From Temperatibacter sp965603205 (lineage in GTDB: Bacteria; Pseudomonadota; Alphaproteobacteria; Sphingomonadales; Kordiimonadaceae), in contig CBFDCC010000006.1 of the NCBI GenBank assembly GCA_965603205.1, positions 186,001 to 250,000 on the forward strand: 64,000 nt of DNA, read 5' to 3'. Position 1 is the first letter of the stretch, and every line of letters starts with the position of its first letter. This document shows positions 33,496 through 40,162 of this stretch, one piece after another. Position numbers and translations under genes: made by a program. Below the pieces are notes generated by a model. It saw nothing but the letters and a program-made list of their open reading frames with translations, had not been told where the DNA came from and ran no database searches.

Positions 33496-34139
33496 TAAAT
33501 AAGAATGCAACGCGTATCGGGGTCTATGGTGGCTCGGGGTCTGGTAAGTCTACAAAAGCCAAGCTGCTGATGAAAGAAATGGGCTTAGGCGTTATCGCCT
33601 TTGACCCGCTAGACGAATATGCAGAAGAGGGCTTTACTCGTTTTGATAATCTCAAAACTATGGCGAAGTATCTTAAGCGCATGTATGGCAAGCCGTTCAA
33701 ATATGCACTTGTGCCTGACGCTGGAAAGGAGGCCGAGCAGCTACATGCTTTGTCTGTTTTCCTAGTGGCCGTTCAAGCTAACTATAAGGCTGGTAAATGC
33801 ACGACGCAGTTGCTCTTGCTGGTGGAAGAGATGAATCTATCCTATCCCGTTGAAAAGCTATCTAAGGGCCTTAATGGGTTTAGTAACATTTGTTCGCGTG
33901 GGCGGCATTTTGGTATTAATGTTATGGGTATTTCACAGCGTCCAGCCGAGATTAATACGCGCTTCCGTGGTAACTGTAACGGCTTCTATGTGTTCCGTAT
34001 GGCCGAGCATAACGACCTTACAGCCCTAGCGAAGGTTATGGGTCCAGAGGTCAAAGAAACCATACGCAACCTTAAAACCCATGAGTATATCTATTGGGAA
34101 AATGGCGAGATTAAGCGCGGTAAAAACGTCTTAAAATAA
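33492..34139 (+). CDS. FtsK/HerA-type genome-packaging ATPase (PM2 P9-like)
   Basis: A 215-residue P-loop ATPase. Walker A is GGSGSGKST (residues about 14-22); Walker B is LLLLVEEMN (about 107-115), with a glutamate after hydrophobic strands as in the A32/P9 packaging ATPases of tailless membrane-containing phages; a sensor-like GISQRP follows. FDPLDEYAEEGF after the first helix matches the family's conserved acidic segment. Length is right for the minimal packaging ATPase. Together with the capsid gene it is the main evidence for a PM2/PRD1-lineage virus. It starts with a 4-base overlap, ends the early operon and is followed by terminators. Confidence 0.8.
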   Translation: MINKNATRIGVYGGSGSGKSTKAKLLMKEMGLGVIAFDPLDEYAEEGFTRFDNLKTMAKYLKRMYGKPFKYALVPDAGKEAEQLHALSVFLVAVQANYKAGKCTTQLLLLVEEMNLSYPVEKLSKGLNGFSNICSRGRHFGINVMGISQRPAEINTRFRGNCNGFYVFRMAEHNDLTALAKVMGPEVKETIRNLKTHEYIYWENGEIKRGKNVLK

Positions 34140-34151
34140 CAAAAACTATGA

Positions 34152-34178
34152 AAGGTTGGCTACGGCCAGCCTTTTTTT
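34152..34178 (+). terminator. Early-operon terminator 1
   Basis: AAGGTTGGC (34152-34160), loop TACG, GCCAGCCTT (34165-34173), with one G-T wobble, followed by a run of T. Located 12 bases after the ATPase stop. Confidence 0.8.
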
Positions 34179-34229
34179 ATGCATTTTCGCAAAAATAATA
34201 TCCATATATTTCAATGACTTAAAAAAACT

Positions 34230-34241
34230 TTCCTTAAGGAA
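34230..34241. promoter_or_regulatory. CTTAAG operator ahead of the late operon
   Basis: TTCCTTAAGGAA, a perfect 12-bp palindrome and the most symmetric copy of the element 2 CTTAAG box. It lies between two terminators, 79 bases before the first late gene. Probable control point for late transcription by the HTH regulator. Confidence 0.6.
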
Positions 34242-34242
34242 G

Positions 34243-34268
34243 AAAAGCTCGCTTTTGTGGGCTTTTTT
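34243..34268 (+). terminator. Terminator 2 before the late operon
   Basis: AAAAGCTC (34243-34250) and GGGCTTTT (34259-34266) form a stem followed by TTTT. It would stop early read-through into the capsid operon, so the late genes probably use a promoter just downstream or depend on antitermination. Confidence 0.65.
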
Positions 34269-34319
34269 TGTTCTCTACTGGCCCGTTAAGCAAAAACAGC
34301 CAAATCAGAGGACAACAAC

Positions 34320-34412
34320 ATGAATTTTTCAACCTTTATTCCAACGGTCCTAGCTGGTCTAGCAATTTTTGCCATCACTGAAATTATTAGAAATCGAAGG
34401 ACTATAACATGA
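34320..34412 (+). CDS. Tiny membrane protein, first late gene (30 aa)
   Basis: A 30-residue protein, MNFSTFIPTVLAGLAIF followed by AITEIIRNRRTIT: one hydrophobic helix and a basic tail. AGAGGA precedes the ATG and its stop overlaps the next start (ATGA). Single-helix mini-proteins next to the capsid gene are typical of the virion membrane proteins of PM2-like phages. Too short for homology; support is from ribosome binding site, coupling and context. Confidence 0.6.
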   Translation: MNFSTFIPTVLAGLAIFAITEIIRNRRTIT

Positions 34413-34528
34413 CACCTAAACAATTTGCATGGATGGCTGGCGCGGGTGCTGTCGGCTTGGTGGTTGGTGCAGCCACTTTATACTTCATGAAGGAATGGGA
34501 CGTCCCATTCTTAAAAGAATTAACATAG
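34409..34528 (+). CDS. Tiny membrane protein, second late gene (39 aa)
   Basis: A 39-residue protein with one hydrophobic segment (about residues 9-26, AGAGAVGLVVGAATLYF) and the charged end MKEWDVPFLKELT. Starts in a 4-base overlap with the preceding mini-gene and ends 12 bases before the capsid gene. Likely a virion membrane protein; inference from context. Confidence 0.6.
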   Translation: MTPKQFAWMAGAGAVGLVVGAATLYFMKEWDVPFLKELT

Positions 34529-34540
34529 GAGATTTGGCAG

Positions 34541-35491
34541 ATGCGTAATTTCCTAAAAAACTTAGGCGAAGTACAAAACATCACTGGCACAACTGCCACC
34601 GTTGTTATCAATACCACTGAGACGCAAAAGCTAATGAGCATTGCGGCCCTATGTACGGCTAACGTGACCGAAGACACCGAAGGTTCACGCGCAGCCCCTA
34701 ACAAGGCAACTATGTTGCTTCAGTACAGCCATGTAAAAATGTATATCAATAACAATCTTCAACGTGGCGAGCAAACACTTGCCGAATTGTTCGAAGATCA
34801 TGAAATGCGTGGTTATACCGTCGAGGATGGTGAAATCCCTATTCACTTTGCTCGTGATGAACGCGCATTGTCTGCGGGTCAAGATGCTACAGCCTTCATC
34901 ACTGGTGTTGGTGATCAGCTACGTCTTGAGTTTACTTGTATAGGTGGCTTTAATCGCCTGATGACTATTGAGAACGAGGTCAAGGCGATTGAGGGTGTTA
35001 ATAAAAACCCTAATTTCGATCCGTCATCAAACGACCCTGCCAAGGGGCCGCACTCGCTCTATAAAAAGGGTAGGAACGGTCAAACGGTCTACACTGAGTT
35101 TGGTATGCTTAAAAACCGTAAAAAGCGCCAGCTTATTGAGACTATCAAAGAATCTGAAATCCTATCAGGTTCTTCTGAGCATACTATCAACCCCGATCAG
35201 CATGATATTAGCTGTATCAAATTCCGTTCAGGTGATTTGAATAGCTTGCGTGTCTTCCGTGGTAACGATCAAAAATACTATGGTTCGCCAGCACGTTTTG
35301 ATGTGTGGATGAAACGCCATATGTACGTGCCGCAGACTGACGTGGTTCACTTCATGCCAGAAGCTTATGCAGGCGGTCGCTTTCAAGATTTGTATCAGTT
35401 CCGAGGCAAGCAATTGCGCTTTGAATTAGATATGGCCGTTGCTGGTGCCATTCCGATCCGTATTCACCGCATTGGTGATGCAATCCGTTAA
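34541..35491 (+). CDS. Probable double jelly-roll major capsid protein (PM2 P2-like)
   Basis: A 316-residue, beta-rich protein without membrane segments or enzyme motifs. Its beginning (MRNFLKNLGEVQNITG..TATVVI) resembles, from memory, the start of the PM2 major capsid protein P2. Composition and length fit a double jelly-roll capsid subunit (PM2 P2 is about 269 residues). It has the strongest-looking ribosome binding site of the late genes (AGGAG) and sits directly after the packaging ATPase block, flanked by membrane mini-proteins, exactly where corticoviruses keep P2. Could also belong to the FLiP or autolykivirus-like branch of the same fold. Confidence 0.75.
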   Translation: MRNFLKNLGEVQNITGTTATVVINTTETQKLMSIAALCTANVTEDTEGSRAAPNKATMLLQYSHVKMYINNNLQRGEQTLAELFEDHEMRGYTVEDGEIPIHFARDERALSAGQDATAFITGVGDQLRLEFTCIGGFNRLMTIENEVKAIEGVNKNPNFDPSSNDPAKGPHSLYKKGRNGQTVYTEFGMLKNRKKRQLIETIKESEILSGSSEHTINPDQHDISCIKFRSGDLNSLRVFRGNDQKYYGSPARFDVWMKRHMYVPQTDVVHFMPEAYAGGRFQDLYQFRGKQLRFELDMAVAGAIPIRIHRIGDAIR

Positions 35492-35506
35492 TAACAGGGG
35501 GCATAT

Positions 35507-35815
35507 ATGTCTACTTCAACTACAAGTCCGACTAATGCCCCCGTTATACCAACGGGTGGCAATGATTGGTTTTCTAACATTGGCGATGGGTTAATGTCCT
35601 TCGGTAATGCATGGGGTCAAGTTCAGCTAGCGCAAGAGCTTGCTGAAATCAACACGACCACAAGCACTATTCAGGGTTCTGTCCCCCCACCAGTGCAGCC
35701 ACAGACACCAATGCCAAATTCTACACCACAAGGAAGTGATAAGACTCTCTGGTATGTGGGCGGCGGTGTAGCGGTTGCTGTTCTGGTTCTCGGTCTAGTA
35801 TTGGCCTTGAAATAG
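35507..35815 (+). CDS. Virion membrane protein candidate (102 aa)
   Basis: 102 residues: a Thr/Ser/Pro-rich N-terminus, a Gln/Ala helical part, a Pro-rich linker (PPPVQPQTPMP, about 62-72) and a C-terminal hydrophobic helix (WYVGGGVAVAVLVLGLVLAL, about 82-101). GGGGG lies upstream of the ATG and the stop overlaps the next GTG. Likely an internal-membrane protein of the virion. Confidence 0.65.
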   Translation: MSTSTTSPTNAPVIPTGGNDWFSNIGDGLMSFGNAWGQVQLAQELAEINTTTSTIQGSVPPPVQPQTPMPNSTPQGSDKTLWYVGGGVAVAVLVLGLVLALK

Positions 35816-36015
35816 TGTTTGAGGGCTTAACAAGCTTATCTGGTGGCGGGGGTATGGGCTTCGGCGACAACTCCGCCACTGGTGACATTGGAAATACTGG
35901 CTATGGCGGTTCTTCTGGTGTGGTGAATATGGGCGGCGGTATAAGCATGAATATAATGATTATCGTCATTGTCATTGCTTTTGCTCTGATCATGTATTTT
36001 GCATTAAAAAAATAG
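35815..36015 (+). CDS. Virion membrane protein candidate (66 aa)
   Basis: 66 residues, GTG start overlapping the preceding TAG. The first 45 residues are extremely glycine-rich (GGGGMGFGDNSATG...GNTGYGGSSG), followed by a C-terminal hydrophobic helix (MNIMIIVIVIAFALIMYFAL). Same glycine-rich plus C-terminal helix design as other mini-proteins of this operon. Confidence 0.6.
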   Translation: MFEGLTSLSGGGGMGFGDNSATGDIGNTGYGGSSGVVNMGGGISMNIMIIVIVIAFALIMYFALKK

Positions 36016-36024
36016 GAGGTTTAC

Positions 36025-36912
36025 ATGGGCCTATTTGGTGGCGGTAATAGTTCAAGTAGTGCGAGCACAAAAAACATTATTAAAGATAGTCGTGATTTTT
36101 CTACTACGGATATCGAAGTAGATTACGAAGTTGATAATAGTGTTGAAATTGATTTCGAAGATAATCGCGAGATTGACAAGTCGGATAATCGCGAATGGGA
36201 CAACTCAATAGATGATAGCTACAACACCGATAATTCTATCGAGGACAGCAATAATATTGATGATAGCTACAACACCGATAATTCTATCGAGGACAGCAAT
36301 AATATTGATGACAGCTACAACACCGATAATTCTATCGAATATGAAGACAACACTGATAACTCCATTGATGACAGCTACAACACCGACAATTCTATTGAAG
36401 ACAGTAACAACACCGATATAGAAATTGATCTCGGTGACGGTGCTATCTATGCCGCTGGTGACGTTCAATACTCGGTTATTGATGGCGGTGCCTTTGATAC
36501 GGTTGAGACTGTATCTGGTGATGCTTTTAACACTATTGGCGATATTGCTGGCGGGGTCTTTGATGCCGCTGGTGATATGCTTCAAACATCTACTATCCTT
36601 GTAGGTGATACTGTTGATAGCTCGTATGATTTTGCCGAAAGTGTAGCGGCTGAGACATTCGACACCATCACAGAAAATAACAAGATAGCCATTGCAGCTT
36701 TGGAAGGCGTGACTAGCGAAGCGCTCGACACAGTGCAAAGCGGTTTTGCTGAAGCTTCAGCATTATCTACGGTTTCCATTATGGAAGCAATGAAGTCCAC
36801 AGTGGGCGGCATAGCTTCACAAACTCAAGATGAAAAACGCAATTGGATGATATTTGCAGGGGTCGTTGTGGCCTTTGCTGTTGGTTCCGTTGCTTTAAGT
36901 GCGAGGTCTTAA
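36025..36912 (+). CDS. Repeat-rich Asp/Asn/Ser protein with C-terminal membrane helix
   Basis: 295 residues. Starts MGLFGGG. Residues about 35-135 are an Asp/Asn/Ser/Ile repeat region with four copies of a 16-residue unit DDSYNTDNSIEDSNNI and degenerate copies before and after. Residues about 140-260 form an Ala/Gly/Asp-rich region with repeated AFDTV/TIGDIAGGVFDA-like segments, suggesting a helical or solenoid shaft. A C-terminal hydrophobic helix (MIFAGVVVAFAVGSVAL) anchors it. AGGAGG precedes the ATG. Regularly spaced acidic residues could bind calcium; a virion spike stalk or membrane-fibre role is inference. Confidence 0.7.
   Translation: MGLFGGGNSSSSASTKNIIKDSRDFSTTDIEVDYEVDNSVEIDFEDNREIDKSDNREWDNSIDDSYNTDNSIEDSNNIDDSYNTDNSIEDSNNIDDSYNTDNSIEYEDNTDNSIDDSYNTDNSIEDSNNTDIEIDLGDGAIYAAGDVQYSVIDGGAFDTVETVSGDAFNTIGDIAGGVFDAAGDMLQTSTILVGDTVDSSYDFAESVAAETFDTITENNKIAIAALEGVTSEALDTVQSGFAEASALSTVSIMEAMKSTVGGIASQTQDEKRNWMIFAGVVVAFAVGSVALSARS
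36211..36414 (+). repeat. 48-bp coding repeats
   Basis: Units at 36211-36258, 36259-36306, 36307-36354 and (after a 12-base insert) 36367-36414. The first two are identical over 48 bases; the others diverge mostly at synonymous or conservative positions. Each starts GATGATAGCTACAACACC or GATGACAGC.... Recent duplication or length variation is likely. Confidence 0.85.
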
Positions 36913-36913
36913 T

Positions 36914-37591
36914 ATGTCTAAAATTGACGTAATAACTGAAACAATCGCGGCGGGTGACACCTTTCCCTATACTGGGGACGGTCAGCAACTTGCTTGCTAC
37001 TCATTGGGGGGAGTGCCTAATATTGAAATATCAATCAATGACGGAGGCTATATTCCGTTTAAGGTCGGGGACGCTTGGAATTTACCTCATAAAAATATCA
37101 GATTTCGTAACTCCAATACTACGAGTGTTGCCCTAGTTGCTATCTCAGCACCAGCGCCAGACACTTACGTTGATAATAGCCTTAAGGGTGAAGTGGACAT
37201 TTTTGGCAATGTTACAACTATAGGCAACCCGCTATCTACATACGGCGGCACCTTAACACCAGTAGGGCAAGTCTTTATAAATGTTTCTGTAGATACAACA
37301 GTCAGCGGCGTTGCGGAGAGTGTCCCTTTATTTTCAGCAGCAAGCAATGTTAACGGCGTAGTCATAAGAACACTCACACAAATACATAAAACTGTAGTTA
37401 CAGGAAATTCACTCAAAGATTATTCATATCTTAAAACGGAAGTCGGGAATTTTTATCACGGCTATCGCTCTGGTTATGGTGCTTTTAATCTTGAGCAAGA
37501 ATTTTATTATGAAGCTGGTGAGGGTTTAGAGGCGCGTGTTGGCGGAAGTATGCTTGTTGGTTTCATCGCTACAATTGACTATTTAGCATAG
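36914..37591 (+). CDS. Late structural protein, spike candidate
   Basis: 225 residues from ATG 36914, preceded by GCGAGGT (a GTG at 36899 is in frame but has no better signal). The sequence is beta-rich with alternating hydrophobic residues, many Gly/Asn/Thr, and no membrane segment. The N-terminal 80 residues (ETIAAGDTFPYTGDG ... IRFRNSNTTSVALVAIS) look like a small beta-barrel or base domain, with a distinct C-terminal beta domain. Position after the membrane-anchored repeat protein fits a vertex or receptor-binding protein, but the role is not proven. Confidence 0.6.
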   Translation: MSKIDVITETIAAGDTFPYTGDGQQLACYSLGGVPNIEISINDGGYIPFKVGDAWNLPHKNIRFRNSNTTSVALVAISAPAPDTYVDNSLKGEVDIFGNVTTIGNPLSTYGGTLTPVGQVFINVSVDTTVSGVAESVPLFSAASNVNGVVIRTLTQIHKTVVTGNSLKDYSYLKTEVGNFYHGYRSGYGAFNLEQEFYYEAGEGLEARVGGSMLVGFIATIDYLA

Positions 37592-37603
37592 GAGTTAAAA
37601 AAA

Positions 37604-37744
37604 ATGCCAGTTATCGAAAGAATTGAACGTAAAAAAGTAGACGGTAAAGTATTAGAACGCTCTGAAACTCGAGACAAAGACGGAGCAAATCATGAGGTTA
37701 AAGAATGGCAAGAATTGCAATCGCAGCAATCTGCCTCTTTATAG
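37604..37744 (+). CDS. Small charged protein (46 aa)
   Basis: 46 residues, highly charged (IERIERKKVDGKVLERSETRDKDG), no membrane helix, ending ELQSQQSASL. AGGAG precedes the ATG by 8 bases. Its 3' end overlaps the start of the M15 peptidase gene by 40 bases in another frame. Plausible from its ribosome binding site and late-operon position. Function unknown. Confidence 0.5.
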   Translation: MPVIERIERKKVDGKVLERSETRDKDGANHEVKEWQELQSQQSASL

Positions 37745-38193
37745 GGGTGCGGATTATGACACAACCAAAATTAAAACACTTTAGCGCTTGGGAATTTCGC
37801 GCATGGTATCCGTCCATGTCGCCTGATCTATTGCGTAAGCTGGACGCCTTCCGCGAAGCGTGGGGCGATACAGTGGACATATCACCCGCTAGCGGTTCTA
37901 TAGGCCGTATGACAGGTTCTACACAGCATAACGTGGTGATGTGGCTCGAGGTAAGGGGGATTGATGTTATACCTAAAGGCATGGACACCGCAGCCGAACG
38001 CGCAAGAGCCTATCAGATCGCCGTTGAGGTGGGCTTTACTGGCATAGGCGTCTATCCTGATTGGTTGCCAAGTGGAGGTTTGCATTTAGATGTTCGTAAG
38101 GACCGCGAGGCTGGCGACCCTGCTAAATGGGCGGGGCTAAAAGACGAAGACGGTAAGCAATATTACACAGACATAGAGAAGGGGTTCGCGTAA
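37705..38193 (+). CDS. M15-family peptidase endolysin
   Basis: 162 residues. An N-terminal hydrophobic segment (ARIAIAAICLFIGVRIM) could be a signal anchor; a start at ATG 37756 would drop it. The zinc peptidase motifs of the M15_3 group follow: FSAWEFRAW, the STQHN segment, GIDVIP, and GGLHLDVR with the last histidine ligand. Such enzymes cleave peptidoglycan cross-bridges and serve as endolysins in phages. The next genes include a holin candidate, so this is the lysis module. PM2 uses different lysis proteins. Confidence 0.75.
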   Translation: MARIAIAAICLFIGVRIMTQPKLKHFSAWEFRAWYPSMSPDLLRKLDAFREAWGDTVDISPASGSIGRMTGSTQHNVVMWLEVRGIDVIPKGMDTAAERARAYQIAVEVGFTGIGVYPDWLPSGGLHLDVRKDREAGDPAKWAGLKDEDGKQYYTDIEKGFA

Positions 38194-38393
38194 TGCAATA
38201 TATAGTAGTTTTACTACTTGGCGCTTATCTAGGCGGTCAAGTAGATGATGCCTTTGAAGCGTTAAATCCTATGAGCTGGTTTAGTGGTAGCAGCGACGAT
38301 GAAGAAAAATCAATATGGCCTATGTTTATTGTGGTTGTTGCGATTGCTGCTGCTTTCTATTTAATGAACGGTAAGAAGTGGAAACTCACATAA
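38193..38393 (+). CDS. Two-helix membrane mini-protein (66 aa)
   Basis: 66 residues: N-terminal hydrophobic helix (QYIVVLLLGAYLGGQV), an acidic linker (SSDDEEKS) and a second helix (WPMFIVVVAIAAAFYLM) with a basic end. Starts within the stop of the peptidase gene (TAATG) and ends in the same type of overlap. Virion membrane protein or lysis accessory. Confidence 0.6.
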   Translation: MQYIVVLLLGAYLGGQVDDAFEALNPMSWFSGSSDDEEKSIWPMFIVVVAIAAAFYLMNGKKWKLT

Positions 38394-38521
38394 TGGAAGT
38401 TGGATTTTTAGAAGCTCTACAGGCTGGTGGTGATACCGCAACAATCATCCTAGCAATAGCTATCTGGCGCATGGATCGCCGTTTATTGAAACTAGAATTT
38501 TTATCAGGAGGTAAAGGATAA
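38393..38521 (+). CDS. Membrane mini-protein (42 aa)
   Basis: 42 residues (MEVGFLEALQAGGDTATIIL...) with one hydrophobic helix, WRMDRRLLKLEFL after it, and KG at the end. Both ends overlap neighbouring genes by the TAATG arrangement; AGGAGG near its 3' end serves the next gene. The GGDTATIILAIAIWRMDRRLLKLE layout resembles small phage holin/spanin-associated proteins, a weak impression only. Confidence 0.55.
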   Translation: MEVGFLEALQAGGDTATIILAIAIWRMDRRLLKLEFLSGGKG

Positions 38522-38682
38522 TGAACCATAGACGCAAGCTCGGCATTAAGCGCCGTATAGAAGCCGAGGGCTACAAGGCCCTAAAAGGTGCTGCTCTAAT
38601 AGCATATGCTAAAGAGCGGGGTATTCATGCCTCTAAGAATTGGCGTGACAGCACAATCATTGCCAAGATAGAGGAGCTGTAA
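38521..38682 (+). CDS. Small basic protein (53 aa)
   Basis: 53 residues, rich in Lys/Arg at the N-terminus (MNHRRKLGIKRRIEAEGY) and helical afterwards; no membrane segment. Preceded by AGGAGG with good spacing; stop and next start overlap (TAATG). It may bind DNA. Function unknown. Confidence 0.55.
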   Translation: MNHRRKLGIKRRIEAEGYKALKGAALIAYAKERGIHASKNWRDSTIIAKIEEL

Positions 38683-38846
38683 TGGGTTTATTCAGATCAA
38701 ATCGCACACCAAAGCCTAAAGGTAATTCAGGCGGCGGCTTGTTTGCTAACCTCCTGAAGCGTGACCCAGAACGCAAAGCAGCCAGAAAAGCAAACCGTGA
38801 ACAGCGCAGGGCCGCAAGGCTAGCGCGAAAGGGTAGATGGTCATGA
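38682..38846 (+). CDS. Very basic mini-protein (54 aa), DNA condensing candidate
   Basis: 54 residues with MGLFRS at the start (like MGLFGGG of the repeat protein), a glycine stretch, and an Arg/Lys/Ala-rich C-terminal helix (ERKAARKANREQRRAARLAR). Likely nucleic-acid binding; could condense packaged DNA. Start and stop overlap neighbours. Confidence 0.55.
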   Translation: MGLFRSNRTPKPKGNSGGGLFANLLKRDPERKAARKANREQRRAARLARKGRWS

Positions 38847-39178
38847 TAGGGTCATTATTAAAAATGGTTCCTTTTGTTGGTGGTTTCATTGGCAAGGCTA
38901 TGGATATTAGCGCAGTCGCCAAACAGGACAAACGGGACAAGCAAGCCGATGCTCTAAAGGCTGGCATTGACGAACGCACAGACGGATACAAAGACGATGC
39001 AGTCTTGTGGGTGCTTATTTTATCCGTTGCCTGTTGTTTCCATCCTACCACGGCGCAGCATATGGAGCAGGGGTTTAAGGTGATGGAAAACGTCATGCCA
39101 GCATTCTGGCAAGACTTAATCAAGTGGGGCTTTGCTGCCGCGCTCGGCATCACCAGCTTTATCAAAATAAAGAAATAG
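38843..39178 (+). CDS. Holin-like three-helix membrane protein
   Basis: 111 residues from ATG 38843, which overlaps the preceding TGA (an ATG at 38837 would add two residues). Hydrophobic segments at about 1-17, 53-70 and 91-107, with a charged middle region (KQDKRDKQADALKAGIDER). The design resembles three-helix holins of the gene-transfer-agent type (GTA_holin_3TM). With the M15 peptidase it would complete a lysis cassette. Last gene of the late operon. Confidence 0.6.
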   Translation: MIGSLLKMVPFVGGFIGKAMDISAVAKQDKRDKQADALKAGIDERTDGYKDDAVLWVLILSVACCFHPTTAQHMEQGFKVMENVMPAFWQDLIKWGFAAALGITSFIKIKK

Positions 39179-39206
39179 AAAGAGGGGCCTTAATTGGCCC
39201 CTTTCT
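39177..39206 (+). terminator. Late-operon terminator
   Basis: GAAAGAGGGGCC and GGCCCCTTTC form a GC-rich stem around TTAATT immediately after the holin stop, followed by TCGTATTT. The hairpin is symmetric enough to act on both strands. Confidence 0.75.
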
Positions 39207-39219
39207 CGTATTTGCTTAT

Positions 39220-39308
39220 TAGAATATTATTCCGTCCTGGTTCGCCCTCGATGAACCTAAAACTGCCATTTCTAAAAGTCACTATTTGAGTTAAGTAGAA
39301 TATTATTC
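39220..39308. repeat. Pair of TAGAATATTATTC repeats
   Basis: TAGAATATTATTC occurs at 39220-39232 and 39296-39308; the second extends to the near-palindrome TAGAATATTATTCTA. The copies are 76 bp apart in the noncoding gap between the late operon and the - strand HTH gene. Possible binding sites; role unknown. Confidence 0.5.
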
Positions 39309-39346
39309 TAAAAATAGCTCTCGGCCGTGGAATTTCATTCCTAGCA

Positions 39347-39817
39347 CTATCGGCCTAATTCCTTTGATATAACCCGTTGTATCTGCCTTGTACTGATACC
39401 GACTTCATGGCTTATCATCTCATTAGTCCAGCCAGATCGCGCCCGTTGCATGATAATCATGTTTCTTTGTCCGAGTACGCGCTTCTGGTGACGCGCCTTG
39501 TGTTTTTTCCAGTATAAATCAACAGTTTCGGGCGGGTAGCCATACTTACGGCTTAAAAAGCCTCTTGCAACGTCATAAGAATCACCACCAGACACCATTG
39601 TCTCTATTTGCAGGGGTATGGCCTCTAATTGTTTAAAGTGCTTCGTGATGGCCGTTTTATCGTCGCTTGTGACGTTTCTAATTCTATCAATGGTTTCTAG
39701 CTCAGTCGCTAGCTCTTTTAGCATCACTGATACGGCCTTGGCCGCATCTGCTGGAATGTCATGGATTGAATTAAATATCTCGTTTTGTGTCGCTTCTAAG
39801 TTTCTATATATATTCAT
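39347..39817 (-). CDS. Element 2 HTH protein at the right end
   Basis: 156 residues. Helical N-terminal two-thirds; a central SRKYGYPPETVDLYWKKH, and a C-terminal HTH (RSGWTNEMISHEVGISTRQIQRVI, about residues 127-150) of the resolvase/homeodomain type. An 11-bp inverted repeat lies just upstream of the start (39824-39856), so the protein may regulate itself. No strong ribosome binding site. Together with the DUF1660-like gene upstream it forms a short - strand operon facing away from the Xer site. Confidence 0.7.
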   Translation of the reverse strand: MNIYRNLEATQNEIFNSIHDIPADAAKAVSVMLKELATELETIDRIRNVTSDDKTAITKHFKQLEAIPLQIETMVSGGDSYDVARGFLSRKYGYPPETVDLYWKKHKARHQKRVLGQRNMIIMQRARSGWTNEMISHEVGISTRQIQRVISKELGR

Positions 39818-39823
39818 AAAAAA

Positions 39824-39856
39824 TACCGTCCCTAAATTTATTATCTAGGGACGGTA
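39824..39856. promoter_or_regulatory. 11-bp inverted repeat before the HTH gene
   Basis: TACCGTCCCTA (39824-39834) and TAGGGACGGTA (39846-39856) are perfect arms around an AT-only-plus-one-C spacer, 7 bases before the HTH start codon (39817). Best read as an operator covering the leader, or a translational-control hairpin. Confidence 0.65.
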
Positions 39857-39918
39857 CACTAAAGAGTATGAATATAGTATTAACTATAAAAGCAACTAAA
39901 AACGCTCGCGTTTAGTGA

Positions 39919-40041
39919 TTAATTTTTCTGTACTTTGCCACAACACACACATTCCCAACGAGCCTCTCGATTTGTGCCAGTCCAAGCCACAAAAGCCCAT
40001 TCATGACCAAAAAGGCCGCACAGTGATTTTAATATCTTCAT
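39919..40041 (-). CDS. DUF1660-like small prophage protein (40 aa)
   Basis: 40 residues: MKILKSLCGLFGHEW ... RWECVCCGKVQKN. The pattern C-x-LFGH-x-W followed by W-x-C-x2-C-G is that of small prophage proteins of the DUF1660 type, a likely one-zinc motif (Cys, His, Cys, Cys). GAGGA lies 10 bases before the ATG. Too short for homology statistics, but the pattern and ribosome binding site are good. Confidence 0.6.
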   Translation of the reverse strand: MKILKSLCGLFGHEWAFVAWTGTNREARWECVCCGKVQKN

Positions 40042-40086
40042 GATCTTAAATCCTCGTACTATTGGTATTACTAGACACAGGCGACA

Positions 40087-40160
40087 CTTAAGGAGCTGCT
40101 TAAGAGCCCCTTAAGGAAGTGGGTTAAGTTATTGATTTTATTGGATATGTACTTCTTAAG
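40087..40160. promoter_or_regulatory. CTTAAG box cluster beside dif
   Basis: Cores at 40087, 40099, 40110 and 40155, in contexts ACTTAAGGAG, GCTTAAGAGC, CCCTTAAGGAAG and TTCTTAAGTA. Same motif as the operators at 31019-31082 and 34230. In the excised circle this cluster would lie next to the HTH gene's 3' end. It might influence Xer recombination as well as transcription. Confidence 0.55.
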
Positions 40161-40162
40161 TA

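Noticed and set aside
36211..36414. Direct repeats as a possible CRISPR array
   Set aside because: Units are contiguous, in frame and without unique spacers. No CRISPR array or cas gene was found in the window.
36205..36738. A 177-codon - strand open frame over the repeat protein
   Set aside because: It mirrors the 48-bp repeats of the + strand gene; its repeats (VVAVINIIAVLDRIIG) are the antisense of the DNS repeats and there is no ribosome binding site.
22986..40162. Search for an integrase or transposase in the island
   Set aside because: No R-H-R-Y tyrosine recombinase, serine recombinase or DDE protein was found among the frames; the HTH proteins have no catalytic domain. This absence supports Xer use.
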